Source: Verrucomicrobia subdivision 6 bacterium (GTDB taxonomy: Bacteria; Verrucomicrobiota; Verrucomicrobiia; Methylacidiphilales; Verrucolacustridaceae). From it: a DNA stretch of 38,506 bases. The stretch is taken from the NCBI GenBank assembly GCA_947466515.1, contig CANIEM010000013.1:1-38506 (forward strand), given 5' to 3'. Positions 24,782 to 33,073 of this stretch are shown here, one piece after another; positions within the stretch are counted from its first letter, which is position 1; every line of letters starts with the position of its first letter. The notes beneath the pieces were generated by a model that worked only from the letters and a program-made list of their open reading frames with translations, made no database searches and was not told the origin of the DNA. The translations under genes were made by a program, and so were the position numbers.

Positions 24782-25897
24782 CTATTTCCCCTTCTCCCCC
24801 AGAACAACCACCTCCTCTGCCGCATTCTCAGTAGGCTTTTTCTCCGATTCCGCCAACTTTGCTAAGAGCGCCTTCTCAATTCTCGCATAGAGGGCCGGAT
24901 CTTTCTTAATCTCCTCCTTGGCCGCATCGCGCCCCTGCGCCAACTGCTTGCCTTCAAAGGCAATCCATGCCCCCCTCTTCTCCACCGCATTTTGCTCAAT
25001 CGCCGAATCAATCAAAGATCCCGCCTTCGAAATCCCCTCGTTATACATAATATCAAACTCCGCTTCGGTAAATGGCGGCGCCACCTTGTTCTTCACAATC
25101 TTGACCCGCGTGCGATTCCCCACCACCGTGCCGTCAGGAAGCTTGATCGCACTGATTCGTCGAATATCTACCCGTACACTCGAGTAGAACTTCAACGCCC
25201 GCCCTCCTGGCGTAGTCTCAGGACTGCCAAACATCACCCCGATCTTTTCACGGATCTGATTGGTAAAGATACAAACCGTCTGCGCCCGACCAATCAATGC
25301 TGTCAGTTTCCGCATGGCCGCACTCATCAAACGAGCCTGCGCACCCACCGTAACGTCACCAATCTGACCCTCTAACTCATGCTTCGTCACCAAAGCGGCC
25401 ACACTATCCAGCACCACCACGTCCAGTGCGTTAGATCGAATTAGGGTCTCCGCAATGTTCAACGCTTCTTCGCCTGAATCCGGCTGAGAAACAAGTAGTT
25501 CATCCATATTCACCCCTAACTTCTTCGCGTAACCAGGATCCAACGCGTGCTCCACATCAATGAAGGCAGCCGTCCCTCCCATCTTCTGGGCATTAGCAAT
25601 CGCCGTCAGAGTCAACGTCGTCTTCCCTGATGATTCAGGCCCAAAGATCTCCACGATTCTGCCACGAGGAAACCCCCCCGTACCCAAGGCTTGGTCTATC
25701 GTAAAACAGCCTGTAGGGATCACCGCGATCTTCAACTTCGCCGCCGCATCACCCAGCCGCATGATCGAATTCTCGCCATACGTTTTGATGATCGATTGCA
25801 AAGCCAAATCCAAGTTGCGCTTCTCCGCCACCTTGGCGCTGTCACTCTTCGTTTGGGTTTCCGTCTTTTCGTTTTTGTCTGTTGTTTTAGTTGCCAT
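24782..25897 (-). CDS. recA: Recombinase RecA
   Basis: RecA forms ATP-dependent filaments on single-stranded DNA for homologous recombination and LexA self-cleavage. The 371-residue protein has the Walker A motif GPESSGKTT (86-94), Walker B-type [10 protein letters not shown], the L1 and L2 DNA-binding loops (L2 near [21 protein letters not shown]) and a Lys/Glu-rich C-terminus. The N-terminus carries an extra ~20-residue Thr/Lys-rich tail before [15 protein letters not shown]. The ATG at 25895-25897 is preceded by GGAGG, which lies inside the last codons of cinA; the gap is 5 bases. Thus recA is co-transcribed with, and probably coupled to, cinA. Confidence 0.98.
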   Translation of the reverse strand: MATKTTDKNEKTETQTKSDSAKVAEKRNLDLALQSIIKTYGENSIMRLGDAAAKLKIAVIPTGCFTIDQALGTGGFPRGRIVEIFGPESSGKTTLTLTAIANAQKMGGTAAFIDVEHALDPGYAKKLGVNMDELLVSQPDSGEEALNIAETLIRSNALDVVVLDSVAALVTKHELEGQIGDVTVGAQARLMSAAMRKLTALIGRAQTVCIFTNQIREKIGVMFGSPETTPGGRALKFYSSVRVDIRRISAIKLPDGTVVGNRTRVKIVKNKVAPPFTEAEFDIMYNEGISKAGSLIDSAIEQNAVEKRGAWIAFEGKQLAQGRDAAKEEIKKDPALYARIEKALLAKLAESEKKPTENAAEEVVVLGEKGK

Positions 25898-25902
25898 ATA
25901 GA

Positions 25903-27198
25903 TTAAACCTCCGATGTGGGTAAAAGTTGCGGTAAAAGTTTATTTCGTAGCAGGTCGAGAGCCACCTGGGAAGCCATTGCCTTGAATACTTTTCGTTCTG
26001 GAACCAACTTCTTCTCAATAGTTTCCACTCCTTCAGGACCCGCAATTCCAAGATAAACTAGCCCCACAGATTTATTCGCATTTCCACCCCCAGGACCCGC
26101 AATTCCCGTTACCGAAACCGCCCAATCCGCCCCCGCCCTTATCCTCGCCCCCACCGCCATCTCCCCCGCCACCGCTCCACTCACCGCCCCATACTTCGCC
26201 AAACTCTCCGCCGATACCCCTAAATCCCGGATCTTGGCCTCATTCGAATACGTCACCCACCCACCCAGAAAAACTTCCGAAGCCCCCGCCACATCCGTAA
26301 TCCGACTCGCCACCAACCCCCCCGTGCACGACTCCGCCGTGGCTAACTTCACTCCCGCTCTCCTTGCCAACCTCACCACCACCTCCTCCATCGTTTCCGT
26401 CCCCTCTCCATAAACCGCCGCCCCTAAAATCTCCCGAATCTTCTTCACCCCTGCCTCCAACAATTTCACCTCCACCCCCCGCAACCGCACATCCACCTCC
26501 CCAGGGCGCGCGCAGTAACCCACCGCCGAAAATCCCAACCGCCGCAACTCTTCCTCACACCTCTCCTGCACTGCCGATTCCCCAATTCCCGTCACCCGCA
26601 CCACCCTCATCCCCTCCGCTGGACGCGCGTACGAACGTAACCGCGGTTCGACATACTTCTCGAACATCGGCGCTAACTCCCGAGGCGGACCCGGCAACAC
26701 CACCAACATTTTTCCCTTCTCCTCCCAAAAAAGCCCTGGAGCCGTTCCCCCGTCATTCGGAATCACCTCCATTCCTCGCGGAACCTTCGCCTGCACTTTG
26801 ACCGACTGAGGCGCCACCAACCCCCGCTTCTCAAAATATCCCAATATCTTCTTTTCAATCTCAGGTTGATCTTCCAATGGCTTCCCCAAAAATCCTGCCA
26901 CCACTTCCCTCGTGATATCGTCCGAAGTCGGACCCAAACCACCCGTCACTATAATCACCCCCCCCCTGTCCCACGCCTCCCCCAAAACATCCCCAATCGC
27001 CTCTCGCCCATCTGGTACCGCCGTCTGCCGAGCCAATTGTAACCCCATCGTCGCCAATCTTGAGGAAAGATAACCCGGATGAGAATTCAACACCTGCCCC
27101 AAGAGCAACTCCGAACCCGTAGTGATCAGCTCCACGCGCATTCCTTGAAGGATGGCGCCACTCTTCTCGGGATCAAACAACTCTTTGGCGGTTTTCAT
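25903..27198 (-). CDS. cinA: CinA family protein (nicotinamide-nucleotide amidase)
   Basis: About 431 residues with both CinA domains: an N-terminal MoaB/MogA-like domain ([50 protein letters not shown]) and a C-terminal PncC amidase domain ([40 protein letters not shown]). CinA removes the amide of nicotinamide mononucleotide in NAD recycling, and the N-terminal domain has ADP-ribose pyrophosphatase-type activity. ATG at 27196-27198 gives the longer form; the ATG at 27139-27141 (MRVELITTG) matches the usual family start and has AAGGA directly before it. It is followed by recA after 5 bases, like the cinA-recA operons of Firmicutes. Confidence 0.93.
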   Translation of the reverse strand: MKTAKELFDPEKSGAILQGMRVELITTGSELLLGQVLNSHPGYLSSRLATMGLQLARQTAVPDGREAIGDVLGEAWDRGGVIIVTGGLGPTSDDITREVVAGFLGKPLEDQPEIEKKILGYFEKRGLVAPQSVKVQAKVPRGMEVIPNDGGTAPGLFWEEKGKMLVVLPGPPRELAPMFEKYVEPRLRSYARPAEGMRVVRVTGIGESAVQERCEEELRRLGFSAVGYCARPGEVDVRLRGVEVKLLEAGVKKIREILGAAVYGEGTETMEEVVVRLARRAGVKLATAESCTGGLVASRITDVAGASEVFLGGWVTYSNEAKIRDLGVSAESLAKYGAVSGAVAGEMAVGARIRAGADWAVSVTGIAGPGGGNANKSVGLVYLGIAGPEGVETIEKKLVPERKVFKAMASQVALDLLRNKLLPQLLPTSEV

Positions 27199-27222
27199 GG
27201 AAACACCCTGACATCCTCACCT

Positions 27223-27275
27223 GGACAATACCTGTCCTAGGGTAATTTATCATTAATAAATTCTTACGATACCCT
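27223..27275. promoter_or_regulatory. Nested inverted repeats upstream of cinA-recA
   Basis: Three symmetrical elements lie in the 146-bp gap between cinA and the divergent gene. They are GGACA-N5-TGTCC (27223-27237), AATTTAT-N5-ATAAATT (27244-27262), and an outer AGGGTA (27239-27244) with TACCCT (27270-27275) flanking the second repeat. They are well placed as operators for the cinA-recA operon, the divergent methyltransferase gene, or both. I could not match them to a known LexA box with certainty. Confidence 0.45.
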
Positions 27276-27344
27276 GGCGACTCTCCCTGCCCCTCCTTTC
27301 CCCCTTGTCCTTAACCCCGATCAATCCGATGCTCCCTTTCCCCC

Positions 27345-28889
27345 ATGGCCAATAAATCCGCTCTGCCCACTAAGAAGCTCTACCGCGAACTCCGTACCCT
27401 TCCTTGGCTCACCCTCTGGCAAGAGGAAGTCCCCCGCTTTAATCAAGCCTCTCCCGAAGTCCGTATTCAACGCGTTGCCGTCATTCGCGCCGTCGGCGCC
27501 GGCCTCGCCGAAAACCAACAACCCGACCTCAAAGATACCGTTCGCACCTGGCTACTCTCTCTTTTGCAAGATCCCTCAGAAAAGATCCGACGCTACGCCA
27601 TGGCCGCCCTCCCAAAAATCGGCGCAGGCCGAACCGAGGAACGCGAACTTCTTGCCCTCCTGCAAAAAAAGCCTCTCGACCGCGAAAAAAAGTTTCTCGG
27701 CCAAGCTCTCAATAAAATCGGCGGCTCCGCCACTCTCGACCTCATCCGCTCAGAAGGGACCCAACTTCCCCCACTCACCGAACAACGCGCCAAAGCCAAC
27801 CTCGCCCGACAACAAAAGCCTTCCACCATTCGACTCGATGTTCCCTTGCCTGAACCCACTCAAGCCCGCATCCACCTCCGTTGCCGCACTGGCCTCGAAC
27901 CGATCCTATCCCAAGAAATTAAAGATTCGGGTGCCCTCTTTCGTATCATGGAAATCCGTCCCGGTCTCCTCACCCTAGCCCCCACTGCCTCCTTCCGACT
28001 CAGCGACCTCTTTGCCTTCCGCTGTTTTTCTACTCTTTCCTTTCTTCTCGGTACTTTACCTCCCAGCTCAGGTAGCACCGCCGAAGAAACCCTCGCCACC
28101 CTAATCACCTCCCCGCTCAGTCGCCGCATCTTACAAGCCTTTACCGCAGGTCCTATCCGCTACCGGCTCGAATTTGTCGCTAAAGGACATCAACGCGGCG
28201 CCATTCTCAAGGTTGCCCAACGGGCCTACACCCTCTGCCCAGATCTTCTCAACGATTCCCGCGAGGCTCCCTGGGTCGTCGAAGTCCAACCCAGCCCAGG
28301 CGGCGATTTTGTCGAACTTCGCCCACGAATCTCTCCCGATCCGCGCTTCCCCTACCGACTGCAAGATGTCCCCGCGGCGTCTCATCCTCCCCTTGCCGCC
28401 GCCATGGCCCGCCTCGCAGGTCCCTATGCCGACGAAACCGTCTGGGACCCTTTCTGCGGTTCTGGACTCGAACTCATCGAACGCGTCCGCCTAACCGGAG
28501 TCAGCCGAATTTTGGGAACCGATCTCAGCCCCGACGCTACCGCCGCCGCTCGCGCTAACTGGGCGGCCGCCCTCTTCCCCGGCATCCGCGCTGATTTCGT
28601 CGCACGCGATTTCCGTGAATTCACCGCCATCCCTAACTGGGGCCCAGCGAGTATCAGCCTAATGATCACCAACCCTCCACTCGGCAAACGCGTTCCCATT
28701 CCCAACCTCCGTGGCCTACTGGAAGAGCTTTTCGCCGTGGCCACAATCGCCCTACGCCCAGGCGGTCGCCTAGTCTGGATTAATCCCCTTCGAATCAAAC
28801 CTCCCGCCTCCTCCCTTCGCCTCGAATTCCAGCAAACCGTCGATCTGGGCGGATTCTCCTGCCGCCTCGAACTTCTCCGCAAACGCTAA
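27345..28889 (+). CDS. HEAT-like repeats + THUMP + Trm14/RlmL-type methyltransferase
   Basis: A 514-residue protein with three parts. Residues ~20-150 are helical pairs with HEAT-like periodicity (VRIQRVAVIRAVGAGLAENQ; SEKIRRYAMAALPKIGAG). Residues ~175-335 look like a THUMP RNA-binding region, starting IHLRCRTGLEPILSQEIK. Residues ~345-514 are a Rossmann SAM methyltransferase of the UPF0020/RlmKL/Trm14 type: SHPPLAAAMARLAG, motif I-like WDPFCGSGLELIE, acidic loop GTDLSPDA, and motif IV ITNPPLGKRV (NPPL instead of the usual NPPY). It probably makes an m2G-type modification in tRNA or rRNA. The HEAT extension is unusual. The ATG at 27345 has no clear ribosome binding site. Confidence 0.85.
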   Translation: MANKSALPTKKLYRELRTLPWLTLWQEEVPRFNQASPEVRIQRVAVIRAVGAGLAENQQPDLKDTVRTWLLSLLQDPSEKIRRYAMAALPKIGAGRTEERELLALLQKKPLDREKKFLGQALNKIGGSATLDLIRSEGTQLPPLTEQRAKANLARQQKPSTIRLDVPLPEPTQARIHLRCRTGLEPILSQEIKDSGALFRIMEIRPGLLTLAPTASFRLSDLFAFRCFSTLSFLLGTLPPSSGSTAEETLATLITSPLSRRILQAFTAGPIRYRLEFVAKGHQRGAILKVAQRAYTLCPDLLNDSREAPWVVEVQPSPGGDFVELRPRISPDPRFPYRLQDVPAASHPPLAAAMARLAGPYADETVWDPFCGSGLELIERVRLTGVSRILGTDLSPDATAAARANWAAALFPGIRADFVARDFREFTAIPNWGPASISLMITNPPLGKRVPIPNLRGLLEELFAVATIALRPGGRLVWINPLRIKPPASSLRLEFQQTVDLGGFSCRLELLRKR

Positions 28890-28908
28890 CACCCCTCCGA
28901 AGACACCC

Positions 28909-28924
28909 CGTCCTTAGCGGACTT
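28909..28924 (+). repeat. 16-bp dispersed repeat, copy 1 (small GTCC...GGAC hairpin)
   Basis: CGTCCTTAGCGGACTT here is identical to 32921-32936. It contains GTCC-N5-GGAC and is followed by TTTT, so this copy may also act as a weak terminator for the methyltransferase gene. Both copies are intergenic. Confidence 0.5.
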
Positions 28925-28943
28925 TTCGCAAAATCTTCCTGCC

Positions 28944-29828
28944 TCAAAATCTCCGGCTTGAGCGTGGGTCAGGCACAATTCGTGCACTATCGTACGGGGC
29001 ATACCCTGCAGGAGCTCCTGGAGTTAAAGGATTCCCCGCAGGAGGATTCTTTCCCTGCAGATTAGGCTTGGGCTGCGCCGCAACTTTTTTCTTATCCTCA
29101 CTCCCCGCAGGCATCGAGTACGGATCTTGCGAAAGTCTCTTGTACCCACCCGATGGCGCCTCCGGGACCTTCGATGCCCCAGTTAACCGCGTATCACTCC
29201 CCCCGCTTGGGGGCATTATCGGCTTTGCCCCCGACTGATAATCTTTCCCCAGCGGACCCGTCGACGAAGGCCCTGTAAAAGATTCAAAACCCGGCTGCAC
29301 TCGCCCATCCCCAGAACCCATCGCCCTAGGTTTCACCCCATCCACCCCCGTCACCGATGGTAGTTTATTTTCATCCATCGGCTTGAAACCCTCCACCGCA
29401 CCTTTTGAAACCGCTGCCTGGGAAAGATCACCGTCCTCTGCTTTCGATTTCTGCTTAGCTTCCTTCGCTTCTTTAGCCTTCGTCACCTCAGCATCCTTCG
29501 CCTTCTGCTCCTCTATCACCGCATCCTCCGCCTGCTTTTTCTTGGCCGCAGCCTGCTTTTCCATCATCGCTTCTGCCGCCCAATCCTTACTCCCGCTTTT
29601 TGCTGAATCCGCCGCAGGCGGGCGGGGTTGAGGAATTGAAGTCGTATTTCCGTCCATCGCTCCCGACAAATCCGGAGTCGGTGAGGCCCCTTCGGCCTCA
29701 GGAATATTAGTGGCCGCTTTGGCCGAAGGTAGATCAGGAATGTTCGCAGGGCTCACTCCCACCTCAGTCTGGGCCATCGATTGCAACGGCAGGAGAATAC
29801 CCAACCACAAGATGCTTCGTCCTTTCAT
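28944..29828 (-). CDS. Secreted low-complexity protein (unknown function)
   Basis: About 294 residues. It starts MKGRSILWLGILLPLQSMAQ, a clear signal peptide with cleavage expected after Ala-Gln or nearby. The mature part is low complexity: Pro/Ser/Ala-rich stretches flank a Lys/Ala/Glu-rich helix at about 80-130 (MEKQAAAKKKQAEDAVIEEQ), then Gly/Ser/Pro-rich tail segments. No domain is recognisable. Such composition suggests an envelope-associated or cell-wall-spanning protein. I used ATG at 29826-29828; the longer upstream start has no signal-peptide logic. It is divergent from the MidA-like gene, with 76 bases between. Confidence 0.65.
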   Translation of the reverse strand: MKGRSILWLGILLPLQSMAQTEVGVSPANIPDLPSAKAATNIPEAEGASPTPDLSGAMDGNTTSIPQPRPPAADSAKSGSKDWAAEAMMEKQAAAKKKQAEDAVIEEQKAKDAEVTKAKEAKEAKQKSKAEDGDLSQAAVSKGAVEGFKPMDENKLPSVTGVDGVKPRAMGSGDGRVQPGFESFTGPSSTGPLGKDYQSGAKPIMPPSGGSDTRLTGASKVPEAPSGGYKRLSQDPYSMPAGSEDKKKVAAQPKPNLQGKNPPAGNPLTPGAPAGYAPYDSARIVPDPRSSRRF

Positions 29829-29904
29829 CTTCCAACAACTTAATCCTCCGCAGTCACTCGTCAATCTCGCCCCACCCCATCAATCCACCTAGGATTCTAT
29901 CATC

Positions 29905-31026
29905 ATGGCATCGCCCTTAACCCTCCTCCTCACCGAGAAGATTAAGCAAAACGGACCTCTCCGCTTCGATCACTTCATGGCCAGTGCCCTCTACCACCCT
30001 CTTCATGGCTTCTACTCCTCAGGCCAGACTCGTACTGGCACCCAAGGCGATTTTCTTACCCCCGTCTCCGCCGGCCCTGTCCTCGGGCAACTCCTCGCTC
30101 GCCAAGCCGACGAACTTCATGCCGCCCTCGGTCGACCCGACCCTTTCCTGCTTTGCGAACAAGGCGCCGATCGCGGACTCCTCGCCCACGATATTCTCCA
30201 CGCTATTTCTCTTCATCACCCAAAACTCCTCTCCGCTGCTCAACTCCATCTTCTCGAGCCCCTCCCCGCCCTCATCACCCAACAACGCTCCCACCTCGTC
30301 CCACTTCATAAAAAAACTCAGATTTTCTGGCACGAAGATATCACATCCTTACCTCCTACCACCGCCCCCATCTTTTTCTACTCATGTGAACTCCTCGACA
30401 GTTTTCCTGTGCGCCTCGCCCGCTATTCCTGCTCTTCCGGATGGCAGGAACGATTCGTCACCACCTGCCCAGCAGGGTTCAACTGGATCGACCTTCCCGC
30501 CTCTGAAGATCTTCAATCCCAGATTCGCCACTGGCAAATTCCCGAGATCGAAGGATTCACTGCCGAGGTTCGCCCCTCCGCCTCATCCTGGATCCACACC
30601 CTCGCCCAGCACATTCATCAAGGAGTAATTCTCACCCTCGACTACGGTATGCCCGCCGCCGATCTCTACCATCCCACACGCCCAAACGGAACTCTCGCCA
30701 CCCTCCGACGTCACACCCAACCCTCTACCCCACTCTCTTCCCCAGGCGAACAAGACCTTACCTCCCATGTTAATTTTTCCGAACTCAGCACCGTCGGAGA
30801 GCAGCATGGACTCACCACCCTCGGACTCTTCGATTTCGCCAACGCCTGGACTCGTTTAGCCGCTCCCCTTTTTCAGGATGATCAACCCTTGCCCCAACCC
30901 TGGACACGCAACTTCCAGCACCTCACCCATCCCGCATTTTTTGGAAAATCTCATCACGTTCTTCTTCAATCCAAGAATCTGCCCTCAGATTTCACTCCCT
31001 CGATCGCTCGTCCTGCCACGCTCTAA
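29905..31026 (+). CDS. MidA/NDUFAF7-family SAM-dependent methyltransferase
   Basis: A 373-residue protein of the DUF185 (COG1565) family, to which mitochondrial NDUFAF7/MidA belongs. NDUFAF7 dimethylates an arginine of a complex I subunit; the bacterial target is not established. Family segments seen: GPLRFDHFMASALYHPLHGFYSSG near the start, GDFLTPVSAGPVLGQLLARQ, the ELLDSFPVRL loop, LTLDYGMPA, and the C-terminal GEQDLTSHVNFSEL. The usual ELLDALPV/ELLDNLPV is close to what is here. The ATG at 29905 fits the family. The stop overlaps the stop of the convergent recN gene. Confidence 0.87.
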   Translation: MASPLTLLLTEKIKQNGPLRFDHFMASALYHPLHGFYSSGQTRTGTQGDFLTPVSAGPVLGQLLARQADELHAALGRPDPFLLCEQGADRGLLAHDILHAISLHHPKLLSAAQLHLLEPLPALITQQRSHLVPLHKKTQIFWHEDITSLPPTTAPIFFYSCELLDSFPVRLARYSCSSGWQERFVTTCPAGFNWIDLPASEDLQSQIRHWQIPEIEGFTAEVRPSASSWIHTLAQHIHQGVILTLDYGMPAADLYHPTRPNGTLATLRRHTQPSTPLSSPGEQDLTSHVNFSELSTVGEQHGLTTLGLFDFANAWTRLAAPLFQDDQPLPQPWTRNFQHLTHPAFFGKSHHVLLQSKNLPSDFTPSIARPATL

Positions 31027-32693
31027 ACTTTGGTAGTTTTTCTTTTTCCCATCAACTCCCGCGCCATAGCCCGAGCGGCTTTTCCCTCTCCTCCCAACAT
31101 CCGACTCAGCTCTTTTTCACGACTCTCTCCCTCCACTCGCTCCAATCGAGCAAATGTCCGACCTTTCTCCACACTCTTCGTCACACAGAAATGGGCATCG
31201 GCCACTCCTGCCACCGCCGGCAGATGGGTCAGGCAAAGCACCTGATGAGTTCGACCTAAATTATGCAATCGCTCCGCCACCGCCAGGGCTGTTTCGCCTC
31301 CTACATTCGCGTCCACCTCATCAAATATTAAAATCGGCACCTCATCTCGCTCCGCCATGACCGTTTTCAGTCCTAACATCACCCGCGCCAACTCGCCACT
31401 CGAAGCAATCGCTCGTAGGGGTCGCGGTGGTTCTCCTGGGTTCGGCGCAAACATCAACTCAACGCTCTCACCCCCTTCCGACCCTGGTGACTCCAACTTC
31501 TCCAAGGCCACCTCGAGCCGACACGCCCGAAATCCCAATCCGCGCAACTGTTCCGTCACCGCCACTGCGAATTTTGGTGCGGCCTTCCCCCTTTCTTTTC
31601 CCAACTTCAGGCACAACTCCCGATGCTTCTCCTTCGCCTGCTCGAGCGCCTTGGCCAACTCCTTCCCCCTTCCCTCCGCCTGACTCAACTCCGTCTGCCT
31701 TATTTTTAAGGCAACCAACTTCGCTAAGGCCGACTCCGCACTACCTCCATACTTTTTCTGAATCCCGAGAACCAGATTAAGTCGCTCCTCCAGTTCCGCC
31801 ATGCGCTCCGCATCCATTCCTACCTGTTCGGCTCGTCGTTCAGCCTCCCGCCCTAACTCCCTCAACCCCGCTACCGCCAACTCGTTTTTCTCGCGCAACT
31901 CGCCTGCCGCCCCATCCAACCGCTCCCACTCCATCAACGCCTTTTGCACTTTCCCCAATATCTGTAACGCGTTCTCTTCACCTCCCTCCAATTGTCCGCT
32001 TACCTCAGCCGCCAATTCCACAATTCGGCGCCCATGACCCGCGGCGGCATGATCCCTTTGCAACTGCTCATCCTCCCCCACTTTTAACTGGGCCGCTCCC
32101 AACTCCTTCACTTGGTGATCGATTAGCTCGCGAGTCGCTCCGTCCACCCCTGCGATATTTTTCTGAAATGTGGTCATCGCTTCCTCTGCCGCAATCTTTT
32201 CGTTCCACGCCTCCCGCACGCCTCCCACCACTGCCTCCAGCTTGCCAAAACCATCCACCGCCGATCGTTGCACGCTGGGGGAGAGCAGCGTCTGATGATC
32301 ATGCGGCCCGTGCAAATCCACCAGTCGATCCCCCAACTCTTTCAGCACCGCCAGCGTGACCGAAGAACCATTGAGAAACTGCCGCCCTGTCCCCGCGATT
32401 CCGATCTGCCGTTTAATCACGAGAGTTCCATCTGGATCGGGTTCCACTCCTTTCTCTTCTAACCACCCTCTAAATTTTTCTGCGCCACCCAACTCTCCTT
32501 CGACCACACACCCGTCAGCACCTGTCCGCACCAAGCCACGATCCGCCCTTTCTCCCAGTAAAAGTAAAAACGCATCCACCAAAATAGATTTTCCCGCCCC
32601 TGTCTCTCCTGTCAGAGCATTAAACCCTGCGGTCAACTCCCACTCGAGCTCCTCAACCACCGCCAAATTTTTGATCCGTAAACGCCGTAACAT
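31023..32693 (-). CDS. recN: DNA repair protein RecN
   Basis: An SMC-like ATPase acting in double-strand break repair. The 556-residue protein begins MLRRLRIKNLAVVEELEWEL, has the Walker A motif GETGAGKS (29-36), long coiled-coil arms in the middle, and a C-terminal ATPase half with SSGELARVMLGLK (signature), ILIFDEVDANVGGETA (Walker B) and CLTHLPAVAG (His switch). A GAGG site precedes the ATG at 32691-32693. It is convergent with the MidA-like gene, with the two stop codons overlapping. Confidence 0.96.
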   Translation of the reverse strand: MLRRLRIKNLAVVEELEWELTAGFNALTGETGAGKSILVDAFLLLLGERADRGLVRTGADGCVVEGELGGAEKFRGWLEEKGVEPDPDGTLVIKRQIGIAGTGRQFLNGSSVTLAVLKELGDRLVDLHGPHDHQTLLSPSVQRSAVDGFGKLEAVVGGVREAWNEKIAAEEAMTTFQKNIAGVDGATRELIDHQVKELGAAQLKVGEDEQLQRDHAAAGHGRRIVELAAEVSGQLEGGEENALQILGKVQKALMEWERLDGAAGELREKNELAVAGLRELGREAERRAEQVGMDAERMAELEERLNLVLGIQKKYGGSAESALAKLVALKIRQTELSQAEGRGKELAKALEQAKEKHRELCLKLGKERGKAAPKFAVAVTEQLRGLGFRACRLEVALEKLESPGSEGGESVELMFAPNPGEPPRPLRAIASSGELARVMLGLKTVMAERDEVPILIFDEVDANVGGETALAVAERLHNLGRTHQVLCLTHLPAVAGVADAHFCVTKSVEKGRTFARLERVEGESREKELSRMLGGEGKAARAMARELMGKRKTTKV

Positions 32694-32762
32694 CTTGCCT
32701 CAGATTCTGCCACCTCCCCATTCCCACGCCATCCCCAAGCTCTCCTTCATACCACAACACTC

Positions 32763-32850
32763 AGGTAGGGCGGTCTCTCAGAGAACGCCTGCGCTCAATA
32801 TTCAACGTTTTTCGCCCAGCTATGCGGCCTCGGAGATGCCGCCTCTACCT
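32763..32850. repeat. Inverted pair of GTAG-type REP elements (BIME-like)
   Basis: On the plus strand GTAG (32765-32768) leads into an imperfect hairpin GGCGG.../...ACGCC ending at 32788. On the minus strand another GTAG (32846-32849) leads into GGCGGCATCTCCGAGGCCGC, also a hairpin. The outer arms (AGGTAGGGCGG and CCGCCTCTACCT) are inverted copies. Two GTAG-plus-hairpin units facing each other match the established REP/BIME layout mobilised by REP-associated tyrosine transposases. Confidence 0.65.
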
Positions 32851-32869
32851 AAGCTTCCAACCTCAAAAC

Positions 32870-32941
32870 CACCTTCACACATTCGCACTTTCTTACATTC
32901 TCACATCTTGAATTCCTTTGCGTCCTTAGCGGACTTGGCGT
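32870..32941 (+). repeat. Degenerate 8-bp tandem repeat tract
   Basis: The words ACCTTCAC, ACATTCGC, ACTTTCTT, ACATTCTC and ACATCTTG follow one another in 8-bp steps; the spacing continues, more weakly, through the shared 16-bp repeat to about 32941. No coding frame is convincing here. Confidence 0.4.
32921..32936 (+). repeat. 16-bp dispersed repeat, copy 2
   Basis: Identical to 28909-28924 and also intergenic. Here no T run follows, so it is unlikely to be only a terminator. Confidence 0.5.
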
Positions 32942-33073
32942 GAACAATCTCTTCCCCAATCAAAAATCAAAAAATAAACATCCAAAATCAATCCCTCACC
33001 CCCCCTCCTCATCCGCCCCCTCCCAAAAAAATCCCTTCGCTCCGACCCCTCTTTTCGCGAAACTCATCCCCTC

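Larger units (their letters stand above)
32694..33073. other. Repeat-rich intergenic region, no gene seen
   Basis: This 380-bp gap holds no convincing gene. From left to right: unassigned C/A-rich DNA; a GTAG-type REP pair (32763-32850); a degenerate 8-bp repeat tract (32870-32941) containing the second copy of the 16-bp repeat; and an A-rich tract with repeated AATCAAAAATC-like words (32958-32993). The next gene's ATG at 33074 has no ribosome binding site. Confidence 0.6.

Noticed and set aside
32958-32993. CRISPR-like array in the A-rich repeated words
   Set aside because: The repeated words are short, irregular and have no equal-length spacers; no cas genes are in the window.
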